Origin: Haloferula rosea
GTDB lineage: Bacteria; Verrucomicrobiota; Verrucomicrobiia; Verrucomicrobiales; Akkermansiaceae
NCBI RefSeq assembly: GCF_016595525.1
Contig: NZ_JAENII010000014.1
Location: forward strand, 1-64,000
DNA length: 64,000 bases
Direction of reading: 5' to 3'
A program made the position numbers and the translations under genes. Shown here piece by piece: positions 42,875-55,507 of this stretch (positions are counted from its first letter, which is position 1; every line of letters starts with the position of its first letter). Under the pieces are notes generated by a model, which had not been told where the DNA came from, searched no databases, and saw nothing but the letters and a program-made list of their open reading frames with translations.

Positions 42875-43070
42875 CCGGACCACCCGGCGGACCACCACGG
42901 CGCCCCCCGGATCAGAGGGAATCACATGAACCAGCTGACATTTACACGAGTCATGTTACACGCCTTACAATACATGCACTTTTTTTCGCTTTTTAGTGGC
43001 GCGGTTTCGAATGGGGGGTAATTGGAATGTGGTTCGGGAATCCCGGGCCTCCTTTCCAACCAACCAAACC

Positions 43071-44033
43071 ATGAACAGAACATCCATTGTCGCGAAAACC
43101 GCCGGTCTTTTCAGTGCCTGCGCCGTTTCAGCCCTGGCGGGCACGGTGGCCCTCGAGCCAGCCACGATCGCCACCACGACGACCGCCTTCGAGAACACGC
43201 GTCGACCGATCACGAACCCGACCCTGTTCGACAACGCCCTGCCGCAGTCGAACGTGCACCCGATCTTCATGTATCACCGCCTGCCCGACTTCGCGGACAC
43301 CACACTGGGGCCGCTGGCGATGGGAGGGCACGTGGAGATCTACGCCCTGCAACTCGAGTGGGCGCTGACCGACCGGCTCTCGCTGGTGGCCACCAAGGAT
43401 GGATACGTGCGTTTCCGCCCGGACACTCCGGGCCTGTGGTCGGCGCAGGAGGGTTTTGCCAACCTGGCCGGGGGATTGAAGTATGCCTTCATCCTCGATC
43501 CGGTGAATGAGTTCGTGCTCAGCGGCTCCGCGACCTTTGAATTCCCCACGGGCAACCAGGATGTATTCCAAGGGGAAGGTGATGGCGCGGTCAACCTGAT
43601 CGTCTCCGGTCTGAAGATGTGGGACCGCTGGCAGTTCGCGGGTGGCGCAGGGATCCGGCTGCCCTTCGACGGCCAGATGTCGACCAACACCTTCGTCAGC
43701 ACGCACGTGAGCTACGAGGTGGTGCCATGGTTCATCCCACTGGTCGAACTCAACTGGCACCACGTGCTGGAAGCCGGAAACGGTCGGGCGAGCTTCTTCT
43801 CCCAAGCAGGCGGCGCGGTGCCGGTGGTGGCCACTTTCGAGGGCAATGACCTGCTGAACTTCGGTGCGGCCAATGCCTCGCAGAACCGTGACTTGGTGAC
43901 CGCCGCAGTGGGCTTCCGCTCGCGCATCACCGAAAGCGTCGATCTTGGCTTCGCCTACGAGTTCCCACTCACCGACGAGGAAACGGGCATCATCGAAGAT
44001 CGCTTCACCGCCGACCTGGTCTGGAGGTTCTGA
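43071..44033 (+). CDS. Predicted outer-membrane beta-barrel protein
   Basis: 320 residues with a signal peptide (TAGLFSACAVSALAG). Alternating-residue strands with aromatic girdles (YALQLEWALTDRLSLVATKD, FVLSGSATFEFPTGNQDVF, WQFAGGAGIRLPFDGQM, LVTAAVGFRSRITESVDLGF) end in the terminal motif DLVWRF, the BamA-recognised C-terminal Phe. Resembles MetA/phenol-pathway-type barrel proteins in general layout. Specific ligand unknown. Followed by two hairpins. Confidence 0.82.
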   Translation: MNRTSIVAKTAGLFSACAVSALAGTVALEPATIATTTTAFENTRRPITNPTLFDNALPQSNVHPIFMYHRLPDFADTTLGPLAMGGHVEIYALQLEWALTDRLSLVATKDGYVRFRPDTPGLWSAQEGFANLAGGLKYAFILDPVNEFVLSGSATFEFPTGNQDVFQGEGDGAVNLIVSGLKMWDRWQFAGGAGIRLPFDGQMSTNTFVSTHVSYEVVPWFIPLVELNWHHVLEAGNGRASFFSQAGGAVPVVATFEGNDLLNFGAANASQNRDLVTAAVGFRSRITESVDLGFAYEFPLTDEETGIIEDRFTADLVWRF

Positions 44034-44047
44034 CCCGCCTGAAATTC

Positions 44048-44115
44048 ATGGCAGTCGCCTGGCTGCCATTTCGAAAAAGCCCTCGGACGACGCGCATCTC
44101 GTCCGGGGGTTCTTT
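44048..44115 (+). terminator. Hairpin plus rho-independent terminator after the barrel gene
   Basis: A first hairpin ATGGCAG-(8)-CTGCCAT (44048-44069) is followed by CGGACGA-(8)-TCGTCCG flanked by CCC/GGG and ending in TTCTTT (44080-44115). Confidence 0.7.
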
Positions 44116-44259
44116 GTGTCCCACCCGGGGATGACGAGCCAGCCTGACGGCGCCGGAACTCCGCCGATCTTGCGATTGTTGACCCTCAAACTCCGCGTGG
44201 ATTGTCGTCCGGATGGCGGAGACGGATAGTGGTCGGGAAACTGAAACCCCGGCAACTCC

Positions 44260-44559
44260 ATGAAACGATACATTGCACTCCTCACCTTCACCGAGAAGGG
44301 ATTCGCCTCGATCAAGGACAGCCCTGCAAGGGTCGCCACCTTCCGCGCCAGCGCCGAAGCAGCCGGCGTGACGATCAATGCGCTCTATTGGACGACCGGC
44401 CCCTACGACGGACTCATCTCCTTCGATGCGCCCGACGAGATGACCGCCGACGCGCTGATGCTGGACCTGAATGCAACCGGGTTCGTCAAAACCCAGACCA
44501 TGCGGGCGCTCGATGACGACGCCTTCGCTGCGGTGCTGGCCAAGGCAGGCCAGGCCTGA
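44260..44559 (+). CDS. GYD-domain protein
   Basis: 99 residues, full family length. Ferredoxin-like alpha/beta fold with RYIALLTFTEKGFASIKDSP, INALYWTTGPYDGLISFDAP and the G-x-Y-D motif (TGPYDG) that names the family. GYD proteins are small cytosolic proteins of unknown biochemical role. Convergent with secA. Confidence 0.88.
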   Translation: MKRYIALLTFTEKGFASIKDSPARVATFRASAEAAGVTINALYWTTGPYDGLISFDAPDEMTADALMLDLNATGFVKTQTMRALDDDAFAAVLAKAGQA

Positions 44560-44645
44560 ACCGATTCCACTTCACCACCTTGGAGCGACCGCCTTCCACT
44601 GCGGGTGGAAGGCGATGTCGTGCCATGTCCCGTCACAGCGCCCGA

Positions 44646-47588
<2,943 letters not shown>

Positions 47589-47801
47589 GGATCGAAATAA
47601 GTGGTGGCGGAGCTGCACCCCGCCGGGGAAAAATAGAAGTTGTTGGATTCAGGGAGCCGTAAAACGGCAGGAGCCCGCCACAAGGACAGGCGAAGGCTTC
47701 CTCGTCATCGGGAGGAAGCTCGGGGATGCGCTGGATTCCCGGTGGAGCAAGCGGCACTCCAACCTGTGTTAGGCGAGCGACGGACGGCGCGGGAAAGCGG
47801 T

Positions 47802-48146
47802 TCAGCAACCGGCAGGCAGCGGCGGTGCCCGGCCCTGGACGGCGGCATCGCGGCGGGTCTCGCCGAGAATTTCCCGACTGGGTGCAATGGCGAGACGCCG
47901 GGCATCCGGCTGCCTGAGGCGGATGCCATCGAAGGATCCACCGCCCAGACCGAGTTGGAGATCACCGGGCGCGCACGTGGGGGCCGCTTCACTGGCGAGC
48001 TGCGTCACGCTGCCACCATTCAGGGGAGCCGACTTCCTCAGCGGGACTTGCTGCTGGGCAACAAGATTCCATCCGAACACAGCGAGCAGGGCGAGGACCC
48101 ATGGGATCATCGTGTGCGGCTTGAGATTTTGACGGAAGGCGGTCAT
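47802..48146 (-). CDS. Small putative membrane-anchored protein
   Basis: 114 residues if translated from 48146. One hydrophobic segment (MIPWVLALLAVFGWNLVAQQ, residues 13-32) is followed by a polar, Gly/Arg-rich tail with no recognised motif. It lies on the same strand 213 bp upstream of secA. It could be a real single-pass protein or a chance frame; the N-terminal 35 residues look most convincing. The 47589-47801 stretch shows nothing beyond possible secA promoter sequence. Confidence 0.35.
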   Translation of the reverse strand: MTAFRQNLKPHTMIPWVLALLAVFGWNLVAQQQVPLRKSAPLNGGSVTQLASEAAPTCAPGDLQLGLGGGSFDGIRLRQPDARRLAIAPSREILGETRRDAAVQGRAPPLPAGC

Positions 48147-48297
48147 CGGAGTGCAGCGGGTTTCTCCCTGCTGAACGACCGGACTAGGATCGGGGTGGGT
48201 GCAGGATTGTCAAACGATGCTTTCAGAGAGGCGTCACCATCGCGGAGTGACGCTCCACGATCCGGGAGACAGGACGAATGCCCTCCCTGAATCCGAT

Positions 48298-49641
48298 CTA
48301 CGGTCCGGGGGAATCCAGCTTCTTGACCGTGTTCTTTCCAAGGTCACCACTGACCGGCCCGTAACTGGTCACCTGATTCCCACTCGCCCCCTCTTCCAGC
48401 ACCACCTTGTATTCGGTGTGGTTGATGATAGTCGAATCATCGCCCGTGATGACAATGGCCCGCTCCTCGTCACGGACGATTGGTCCCCTCCCCCGATTCA
48501 GCGTGATGTGGTGCTTGTTGCCGAGGATATCCATGATGTTGTGGCTGCCCGACGCACGAGGGGAGGGAAGAATGGTCCACTCGGCTCGGCTGCCTCCGCG
48601 ACCTCCCCGGTAGTCGGTCAAAGGACCGAAGGCAAAGTCGCCCGAAGAGTTCTCCACCTGCCCTTTGCTCGGCAGGTTGTAGCCGGTGTACTCGCAGAAG
48701 GTCACCGTGCAGTCCTTGACCGTCGCGGGGCCGCCCAGATAGAGCCGGATGCCCCCGCGCATCTTCGTGACGGTGCAGTTCTCCACCGTGATGCTGCCGC
48801 GGATGTTGTACATGCGGATGCCATCCTCGCAGAGGGAATGCACCCGGTCCTTGGGAATCGGATAACTTCCGGGGGATTGGATCCTGAAGTCGTCCCGGTT
48901 CGGGAATCGATAGCCGGCTCGTTTCGGCAGATCTTCAGGGTCCGTTTCCTCGTAGAGATCCCCGGTCTTTCGAACCCGCCCTTCCACGTGGCAGTTCTTG
49001 ATGACAGTCTTGTCCGCCTTGCCCTGCATGTAGATGCCGTGACCGAAGGCTCGCTGCTGCAGCTCGATGCCATCCAGGGTGTTGCCCACGCCTCGGATCA
49101 GGATCCCACACCGCTTGTTCAGCCCGAAGGTGCTCGGCGCACCGATCCCGAAGAAGCTGCCATAGCCGTAGGGCCAGGATCCCCTCACCGTCAGCTTGAG
49201 CCCTTTGACCAGATTTCCGTCACCATCCACATCCATGACGGCCTCACCCCGAAGCCCGGCCGCAAGGTTCCTGCGGTCCTTGTTGTAGGCGCTGAAATCC
49301 TCAACAAAGGTGACGCCATTCCTGTAGGTATCCTCGAACTCCCCGCCGATGATCGTGTTGTCGTTTCCCGTGACTTCGATGTAGGAGCGATCGACAAGCC
49401 CGACCGTCACATTGACGTAAACACCGCTCAGATCCACCGTGTTGTCCGAACCGGAGAATTCGAGTTTGCGCTCTTTCCGTGGCAGCTGCTCCAGGTCGTA
49501 GCGGCCCGGCTTCATCCGGATGGTGTTGCCACTCTTCGAGATGGCTTCATTCAGTTCAGTCAGTGAACTGACATGAATGCTGCCGCCGAGCGCCGGAAGC
49601 ACGACAAGCGTGATGGCAACGAGGAATCTGAGAATGAGCAT
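48298..49641 (-). CDS. Secreted right-handed beta-helix protein, paralogue of 17893-20148
   Basis: 447 residues with a signal peptide (LRFLVAITLVVLPALGG). The beta-helix parallels the C-terminal part of the large protein at 17893-20148: GSWPYGYGSFFGIG, KRCGILIRGVGNTLDGIELQ, RAFGHGIYMQGK, EDGIRMYNIRGSITVENCTV, KMRGGIRLYLGGPATVKDC. The DUF6250-like N-terminal domain of that protein is missing here. Predicted extracellular polysaccharide-active or binding protein. An upstream in-frame extension to 49698 lacks signal features. Confidence 0.85.
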   Translation of the reverse strand: MLILRFLVAITLVVLPALGGSIHVSSLTELNEAISKSGNTIRMKPGRYDLEQLPRKERKLEFSGSDNTVDLSGVYVNVTVGLVDRSYIEVTGNDNTIIGGEFEDTYRNGVTFVEDFSAYNKDRRNLAAGLRGEAVMDVDGDGNLVKGLKLTVRGSWPYGYGSFFGIGAPSTFGLNKRCGILIRGVGNTLDGIELQQRAFGHGIYMQGKADKTVIKNCHVEGRVRKTGDLYEETDPEDLPKRAGYRFPNRDDFRIQSPGSYPIPKDRVHSLCEDGIRMYNIRGSITVENCTVTKMRGGIRLYLGGPATVKDCTVTFCEYTGYNLPSKGQVENSSGDFAFGPLTDYRGGRGGSRAEWTILPSPRASGSHNIMDILGNKHHITLNRGRGPIVRDEERAIVITGDDSTIINHTEYKVVLEEGASGNQVTSYGPVSGDLGKNTVKKLDSPGP

Positions 49642-49776
49642 GCTTGTCGACGGCGGGGAATGGATGGGTGACTGAATTCCCGCATACAGCCATGGCAACG
49701 GGAATCTATCGGGCGGACCGGTGGGCTCGCCCCTACCGCTTGCCGCCGCGGCCGGTCAAGAAAGCCTTACTTCGTC

Positions 49777-50475
49777 CTAAAACAAGGAGATCTTCTCATC
49801 GATCACCACCTGACCGTCGCCGCTCAAGAACAGGCGGTCCTTGGTCGCGCCAAGATGCATCCCGTAGCGGTAGGGTCTCTTCGAGTAGAAGATCACACCT
49901 GACACACCATCGATGGTCTTGCCCTCCGGGTGATAGTCGTAGTTGCGGGTGAAATTGCGCACCATCGACTGGGCACCCGCAACCTCCAGATGGTCGACGA
50001 TCTCCTGCACGCTTGCCGGGGCGCGCCCCAGCTTCCGGGTCACCTCGTCAATGCTGTCACCCACCAGGCTCAGGCTCGTTTTCACCCCTCCGCCATTCAC
50101 TGCATTCTTGAACCGACCGGCGGCCTCGATGTCCGCCTTCCACTCGCCATCCTCCTTCTTGAGAAGCATCAGGTCTTCTTTCCCAAATGCATTGAAGAGG
50201 GTCTTCGCGGGCGTGTAGGTGACCACCGCCTCATCGCCGTTGATGAACACATTGCCGACCGGTCCACTGAACAATTGGTCGATCGGTTGCTCGTCATAGT
50301 AGCGCTTGAACCACCTGACCTGACTCTCACCGCGCACGAAGAGCTTGCCCGCACCATCGATGTCGTTCGATGACAGACGGGCCAGGACCTTCTCCGCCAC
50401 AGCCTCCGGAGTGTTCGGCGTGCGGTCACAGGAGATGATCAGAAGCGGTAGGAGCAGTGCGATGAGCAAGCGCAT
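49777..50475 (-). CDS. Predicted lipoprotein, unknown function
   Basis: 232 residues with a lipoprotein signal (LLIALLLPLLIISC, Cys about 16). The first half resembles NTF2/DUF4878-like lipoproteins (EAVAEKVLARLSSNDIDGAG, VFINGDEAVVTYTPAK, WKADIEAAGRF). The C-terminus has YDYHPEGKTIDGVSGVIFYS. No family can be named with confidence. Start chosen for the signal; the frame continues upstream into hairpin repeats without protein-like sequence. Confidence 0.78.
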   Translation of the reverse strand: MRLLIALLLPLLIISCDRTPNTPEAVAEKVLARLSSNDIDGAGKLFVRGESQVRWFKRYYDEQPIDQLFSGPVGNVFINGDEAVVTYTPAKTLFNAFGKEDLMLLKKEDGEWKADIEAAGRFKNAVNGGGVKTSLSLVGDSIDEVTRKLGRAPASVQEIVDHLEVAGAQSMVRNFTRNYDYHPEGKTIDGVSGVIFYSKRPYRYGMHLGATKDRLFLSGDGQVVIDEKISLF

Positions 50476-50608
50476 AGAAAAGCCTAGCCACCCACCCTCC
50501 GGCCAAGCGAGCAGAATAGGGAACCTACGCCGGTCACCGTGTTGCCTCACAATTGAGGACACCACGGCGCCAACCATGGAAATGAGCAAGCGGGAGCGTC
50601 CCCCATGG

Positions 50609-50680
50609 AATGCCGATCTCCGGCATTGGGAACGACCGCGGCGGGACGCCACCGCAACGGACTGGAGCGGGACGCTCCAG
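50609..50680. repeat. Two intergenic hairpins
   Basis: AATGCCG-ATCTC-CGGCATT (50609-50627) and CTGGAGCG-GGA-CGCTCCAG (50662-50680), the latter the exact reverse complement of the element at 21135-21153. A GGAGCGTCCC half-element lies at 50593-50602. They fill the 310-bp gap between a lipoprotein gene and an esterase gene on opposite strands. Confidence 0.85.
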
Positions 50681-50785
50681 CCACGATGCAACATGAATGC
50701 CGGCACGCCTGTGCAACCGTGTGAACCAATAAGCCGAGCGGGTCCTTGTCTTGCCGCCCGGGCGCAGCGAGCTTCGATCCTCCCG

Positions 50786-51715
50786 ATGAAAAAACTCCTG
50801 CTACTTGCTTCCCTGCTACTTCCTCTCGCGAACGCTTCCGCCGCAGCGAAGGGAGTGCTTCACATCGTGCTTGTCGGCGGGCAGTCCAACGCCGTCGGAC
50901 AGGACTCCTCAAAGAGCCTGCCTTCCTCGCTCCGGAAACCGCAGGAGGACATCCCCTTCTACTACGCGGTCGTCCCGCACAAGGGCGGTGCGATGCACGA
51001 ACCGGTCTACACCACCCTCCGCCCCGGCGCCTCCCACGTGGAGGATGGCGTGGGTCCGGAGATCTCCTTCGGCAAAGAGGTCGCATCTTACTACGACGGG
51101 AAGGTTTCGAACGATCGGGTCGCAATCATCAAGTTCGCCCGCGGCGGCACCAACCTGTACTCGCAATGGAAGGCGGGAGGTGATGCCACGACCGAGGGTG
51201 ACGGGTCGGTCTATCGGAACTTCCAGAAGGTCATCGGCCAGGGACTCGAGGCCCTGAAGAACGATCCCGCACTGAAAGAATACGAGCACCGGATCGAGGC
51301 CATGCTCTGGGTCCAGGGCGAGGCCGATCTCAGTCATGACCGCGCGAAGGATTACGCCGCGAACCTTGAAGCCTTCATCAACGATGTCCGCCTGACCTAT
51401 GGCAAGGATCTGCGCTTCTATTTCTCACGGATCTCCAGCAGCCAGACAATCTACACCGATTCGAAAGACCCGAAACTGGTCGCCAACTACGAACTGATCC
51501 GCAAGCAGCAGGCCGAGGTCTCGGAGTCAGTCAAGGGAGCGACCATGGTCGACATCGACGGGCGGAAATTCAGCATGCTCGAACAAGCGCACTACCGCCC
51601 CTACCTGCTCCACTTCGACGCGAAGGGCACCATGGCGATCGGTGAGGCCTTCGCAAAAGCCTATCTCAAGGATGTGGAGGCGCGAAAATGGTCCAACCCG
51701 GCACCGCAGCCCTGA
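50786..51715 (+). CDS. Secreted SGNH esterase (sialate O-acetylesterase/DUF303-like)
   Basis: 309 residues with a signal peptide (KKLLLLASLLLPLANASA). The catalytic serine motif LVGGQSNAVGQ (Ser34), GPEISFGKEVA, and WVQGEADL (oxyanion/Glu block) are the hallmarks of the CE6/DUF303 sialate-O-acetylesterase-like family. It probably removes acetyl groups from sugars or plant/algal polysaccharides outside the cell. The C-terminal catalytic Asp-His pair is less certain (HFDAKG). Confidence 0.88.
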   Translation: MKKLLLLASLLLPLANASAAAKGVLHIVLVGGQSNAVGQDSSKSLPSSLRKPQEDIPFYYAVVPHKGGAMHEPVYTTLRPGASHVEDGVGPEISFGKEVASYYDGKVSNDRVAIIKFARGGTNLYSQWKAGGDATTEGDGSVYRNFQKVIGQGLEALKNDPALKEYEHRIEAMLWVQGEADLSHDRAKDYAANLEAFINDVRLTYGKDLRFYFSRISSSQTIYTDSKDPKLVANYELIRKQQAEVSESVKGATMVDIDGRKFSMLEQAHYRPYLLHFDAKGTMAIGEAFAKAYLKDVEARKWSNPAPQP

Positions 51716-51798
51716 TTTCTACGAGATCCACCGTACCCAAGCGGTCGGGATCGAAGGAGCCCATGCGATCTGCCCGCTGAGCGCGGAAGAAGGCACTT

Positions 51799-52197
51799 TC
51801 ACCCGAGCTCTTCTTCGATGAACTCGAGAAGAAGATCGACGAGTTCATCCATGCCGGCGGGGAGTTCCTCCTCGATGGTCGCGAGGTATTCCGATTCGGT
51901 CTCGGTATAGTCGTTGCGATCCTCGCTACGCGTTTCACACCAGCGACTGGCATTGAGCGGGTCGACCAAGGTGGCCGCACCCACGAGGTCGAAGGAATTG
52001 ATCACCCGCTGGTGGTCCACCCCACTCTGCCAGAACTCGTGCAGGCAGTCCTCGCTCTCCAGCACCGGGACCGTCTCATAGACATCCATCACCGCGCGTT
52101 CCTCGCGGCTGAGATCCCGCTCGGCCGCCTCCTTCTCAAGTCGGTCGACAAGCACCTCGATCTCGTCCGGCCATTCAATCGGTTCCTGGGAAAGCAT
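51799..52197 (-). CDS. DUF4375-like (DMP19-type) acidic small protein
   Basis: 132 residues, strongly acidic. The core [40 protein letters not shown], then [14 protein letters not shown] resembles the DMP19/DUF4375 family, known in Neisseria as a DNA-mimic protein but of unknown role in most bacteria. The acidic C-terminus ([11 protein letters not shown]) fits a DNA-mimic or protein-binding character. The in-frame extension to 52359 is not protein-like. Confidence 0.7.
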   Translation of the reverse strand: MLSQEPIEWPDEIEVLVDRLEKEAAERDLSREERAVMDVYETVPVLESEDCLHEFWQSGVDHQRVINSFDLVGAATLVDPLNASRWCETRSEDRNDYTETESEYLATIEEELPAGMDELVDLLLEFIEEELG

Positions 52198-52352
52198 CGC
52201 GCGCGGATCTAGAACGTCCGTGCCGACCTTGCCAAGCGATTCCGGCAGGCAGCACCCGGAAGTTGGCCGAGTCCACGCAGCGAGAGGGTGGTACCGATGA
52301 GTCCGCCGAGGTGCTGGACCAATCGACGGTTTCCGCCCAGCCTCGCATCCGC

Positions 52353-53342
52353 ATGGCACTGGAGGTGGAGAATCGGATCATCGAGGCAACCGGGGCAACC
52401 CGCTGCCGGGAGATCGGCATGGTCCAGCGGCTGTGGAGCGGGTATGGTCGGGTGTTGCGCTACGAACTGGATGGCACCCCGCGAAAGAGCCTGATCGTGA
52501 AGCACATATCTCCGCCGGCAGCGTCGGATCATCCACGCGGATGGAATACCGATCGCTCCCATCAGCGGAAACTCCGATCGTACCAGATCGAATCGGTCTG
52601 GTATCAACAGTTCGCGGCGCGCGCGGGAGACGAATGCCGACTCCCCGAGTGCCTCGCCATCGACAAGCACGGCGACGAGATCCTCTTCCTTCTCGAAGAC
52701 CTCGACGCGTCAGGTTTCCCGATGCGCAAGACCACCGTCCGCACGGAGGAACTGCACGCCTGCCTCGCCTGGCTGGCCCACTTTCATGCCACCTACATGG
52801 GATGCCCTGCCGACGGGCTATGGCCACGCGGGACCTATTGGCATTTGGAAACACGGCCCGACGAGATGGAGCAGCTCGCCACGGAGGATCCCGTCCTGTG
52901 GGAGGCTGCCGGAGCACTGGATGCAATGCTCGGACATGCCACCCATCAGACCCTGGTCCATGGCGATGCCAAGCTGGCCAACTTCTGTTTCTCACCGCAG
53001 GGGGACGACGTCGCAGCCGTCGACTTCCAGTATGTCGGCAAGGGATGCGGCATGAAGGATGTCGCCTACTTCATCGGCAGTTGCTTCGGTGAGGATGAAT
53101 GCGAAAGCCACGCCCCCGGACTCCTCGACGTCTATTTCAAACAACTGCGCACCGCGCTCATTGAGCTCGGCAGTGATGTCGATGCCGATGCCCTCGAATC
53201 CGAGTGGCGCGACCTCTATCCGGTTGCCTGGACCGACTTCCATCGCTTCCTCAAAGGCTGGAGCCCCGGGCACTGGAAGATCCACAGCTACAGCGAACGC
53301 CTCGCCAGACAGGTGCTCGCACAGATCAACCAAGAATCATGA
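52353..53342 (+). CDS. Aminoglycoside-phosphotransferase-fold kinase (EcKinase-like)
   Basis: 329 residues. Protein-kinase-like fold: LIVKHISPP (ATP-anchoring Lys), [13 protein letters not shown] (hinge), catalytic loop [14 protein letters not shown] (Asp205, Asn210) and VDFQYVGKG (Mg-binding Asp224), then [11 protein letters not shown]. Such proteins phosphorylate small molecules; the substrate is unknown. The next gene starts inside its stop codon (ATGA), so translation is coupled and the two may act on one metabolite. Start could be further upstream (TTG 52263). Confidence 0.85.
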   Translation: MALEVENRIIEATGATRCREIGMVQRLWSGYGRVLRYELDGTPRKSLIVKHISPPAASDHPRGWNTDRSHQRKLRSYQIESVWYQQFAARAGDECRLPECLAIDKHGDEILFLLEDLDASGFPMRKTTVRTEELHACLAWLAHFHATYMGCPADGLWPRGTYWHLETRPDEMEQLATEDPVLWEAAGALDAMLGHATHQTLVHGDAKLANFCFSPQGDDVAAVDFQYVGKGCGMKDVAYFIGSCFGEDECESHAPGLLDVYFKQLRTALIELGSDVDADALESEWRDLYPVAWTDFHRFLKGWSPGHWKIHSYSERLARQVLAQINQES

Positions 53343-54217
53343 AGCTCACTTCGGACCACCTCCATCACCTCGCCGACCAGGCCTGCCACGCCGCCAAGGA
53401 GGCCGGGGCACTCATTGCCGGCTACTGTCACCACGACGTGGAGGTCCGCGAAAAGGATGCCGGTAGTGGTCTCGCCTCCCAGGTCGTGACGGAGGTCGAT
53501 GAACGGAGCGAAGCTCTCATCGTCGACCTTCTCAACCCCTCTATCGAAGCCCATGACCTCGCCATTCTCACGGAAGAACGAGAAGACGATGAGAGACGGA
53601 TGGAGAAGGACTACTTCTGGTGCGTCGACCCGCTGGACGGCACCCTTCCCTTCACCCGGGGAATCCCGGGTTACTCGGTTTCGATCGCCCTCGTCCGCAA
53701 CGATGGTCGTGCGATGATCGGCGTGATCTACGACCCCGTCACCCGGAAGCTCTACCGCGCCGTCGCGGGAGCGGGTGTCGAGATCGACGGTCAGGCATTC
53801 CAGCCAATCCTGCGCCCGGACGGCCCCCTCAAGTTTTTCTGCGACTGCACCTTTCCCATGCATCCCGAGCGCGACGCCTTGATCGAGGAGGTCGCACAAG
53901 TCGCCACTCGCGAGGGATACCCGGGGATCGAAGTGATTGAAGGGGCGGGTGGCGTGCTCAACGCCTGCCACGTGCTGACGGATGGCCCGGCCTGCTACTT
54001 CAAGAAGCCGAAGATGCAGCAGGGTGGCGGGTCACTGTGGGACTTCGCCGCCACCGCCTGCCTCTTCGATGAGGCCGGACTCCATGCACGCGATTTCGAC
54101 GGCCTACCTCTCGACCTGAACCGCCCCGACTCGACCTACATGAATCACCGCGGTGTGTGTTTCGCCTCCACCCCGGATCTGGCTGCAGCCCTGAGGGACG
54201 CTCATGGCAAAGGCTGA
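53339..54217 (+). CDS. Inositol-monophosphatase-family phosphatase, CysQ-like
   Basis: 292 residues. Metal-binding motif DPLDGT at 97-102 preceded by an acidic ILTEERED segment, and the second motif SLWDFAATA (Trp234-Asp235) define the IMPase superfamily: Mg-dependent, Li-sensitive phosphatases that act on inositol phosphates, fructose bisphosphate or 3'-phosphoadenosine 5'-phosphate. Spacing suits the CysQ (3'(2'),5'-bisphosphate nucleotidase) group, but the substrate is not proven. Overlaps the upstream kinase-like gene by 4 bp. Confidence 0.87.
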   Translation: MKLTSDHLHHLADQACHAAKEAGALIAGYCHHDVEVREKDAGSGLASQVVTEVDERSEALIVDLLNPSIEAHDLAILTEEREDDERRMEKDYFWCVDPLDGTLPFTRGIPGYSVSIALVRNDGRAMIGVIYDPVTRKLYRAVAGAGVEIDGQAFQPILRPDGPLKFFCDCTFPMHPERDALIEEVAQVATREGYPGIEVIEGAGGVLNACHVLTDGPACYFKKPKMQQGGGSLWDFAATACLFDEAGLHARDFDGLPLDLNRPDSTYMNHRGVCFASTPDLAAALRDAHGKG

Positions 54218-54290
54218 ACTCCCTCGCACGAATGAAGGACGACCCGAACGGTGACGCCACCGATCTTCGCGCCCATGGCTCGGAGAAAAG

Positions 54291-54572
54291 CTAGGCCATC
54301 TTTTCCACCGCCTGCTCGACGGCTTCCTCGAAACCTGAATCGATGCGGATAAAGAGCTCCTGCAGTCCCTTCTCCGACTGCATCACGGCCTTCAAGCCTC
54401 CGGATTGCCGGCGTTGAATGCGCACCGATCCGGTGCGACTCGCGCGCCCCAGTGACTTCCCTCCGTAGGAACGACCGATCATGGTTCCCGCCACCCCTTC
54501 CATCGCCTCGATCCTCTTTAGGATCGCAAGGCATTCCTTGGATGTGCTTTGGTGACGACCGCGCGATGGCAT
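54291..54572 (-). CDS. Small basic hypothetical protein
   Basis: 93 residues from the ATG at 54572. Basic central part (MIGRSYGGKSLGRASRTGSV, RIQRRQSGGLKAVMQSEKG) and an acidic helical end (RIDSGFEEAVEQAVEKMA). No family recognised; the charge layout could suit nucleic-acid binding. The frame extends to 54689 without protein-like sequence. Divergent from the SGNH gene, convergent with the phosphatase gene. Confidence 0.5.
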   Translation of the reverse strand: MPSRGRHQSTSKECLAILKRIEAMEGVAGTMIGRSYGGKSLGRASRTGSVRIQRRQSGGLKAVMQSEKGLQELFIRIDSGFEEAVEQAVEKMA

Positions 54573-54691
54573 GAGACCCGGCCATGATCCGATGCATTCG
54601 CATGATGGCAAATCTGAATTGATGTTCCACCACCGGACCACGACGATCGAACCGCTGAAACACGCTTCCCAACCCATCAGCTTCAACACCC

Positions 54692-55450
54692 ATGCATTCC
54701 TTCCTCAGACGTCTTGCCTCCTGTGTCTCCCTCCTCCTGATTCCGGTGGTATCCGCACAGCAGGGAGTCATTACGCCCGGAGAGGCTTCCAAGAAACAAC
54801 GGCAGACCAACCCCGCCTTCCGCGAGGTCGTCGATGACCCGGCACTGCCACGAGTCCTCATCATCGGGGATTCCATCTCCATCGGCTACACGGCCGGAGT
54901 GCGCGAGAAGCTCGAGGGCGTGGCCAACGTGCACCGGATCCCGGGCAATGCCGGACACACCGGCATGGGCATCGAAAATCTGGACAAGTGGCTCGATGAG
55001 AAGAATGGGTCATGGGACCTGATCCACTTCAATTGGGGACTCTGGGACCTCTGCTACCGCCATCCGGAATCCAAGAACCAGGGAAAGCGAGACAAGGTGA
55101 AGGGAACCCTCACCCACACCCCTGAAGTCTACGCCCGCAACCTCGAAGCCATCGTCGAACGCCTCGAGAAGACCGGAGCCACCCTCATCTTCGCGACCAC
55201 CACACCGGTGCCCGCAGGCGAAGCCGGGCGCAAGGTCGGCGATGACGAAATCTACAACAAGGCCGCCCTTGCCGTGATGAAGAAACACGGAATCCAGATC
55301 AACGACCTCCACGCCATCATGGCCGACAAGATGGACCGCTACGGCAAGAAACCCGGCGACGTCCACTTCAAGCCCGAAGGCTCGGCCCTCCTCGCCGAAG
55401 CAGTGGCGAAGGAAATCCAGAACCAACTCCCGAAGACTTCCACCGAGTAG
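54692..55450 (+). CDS. Secreted SGNH/GDSL hydrolase
   Basis: 252 residues with a signal peptide (LASCVSLLLIPVVSA). Block I IIGDSISIGYT (Ser61), block III-like IHFNWGLWDLC (the usual G-x-N-D appears as G-L-W-D) and block V GDVHFKPEG (Asp, His) give a complete catalytic set. Probably an extracellular carbohydrate esterase or lipase; sequences like this are abundant next to sulfatases and esterases in Planctomycetes and Verrucomicrobia. Confidence 0.88.
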   Translation: MHSFLRRLASCVSLLLIPVVSAQQGVITPGEASKKQRQTNPAFREVVDDPALPRVLIIGDSISIGYTAGVREKLEGVANVHRIPGNAGHTGMGIENLDKWLDEKNGSWDLIHFNWGLWDLCYRHPESKNQGKRDKVKGTLTHTPEVYARNLEAIVERLEKTGATLIFATTTPVPAGEAGRKVGDDEIYNKAALAVMKKHGIQINDLHAIMADKMDRYGKKPGDVHFKPEGSALLAEAVAKEIQNQLPKTSTE

Positions 55451-55507
55451 TCGACTTTAGGCCGAGTCTCCGATCCGCATGAACAGGAACGGAGCCCGGG
55501 AAAACTG

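Noticed and set aside
54572-54689. Longer version of the small basic protein
   Set aside because: The extra N-terminus is antisense to the SGNH promoter region and not protein-like; the internal ATG is preferred.
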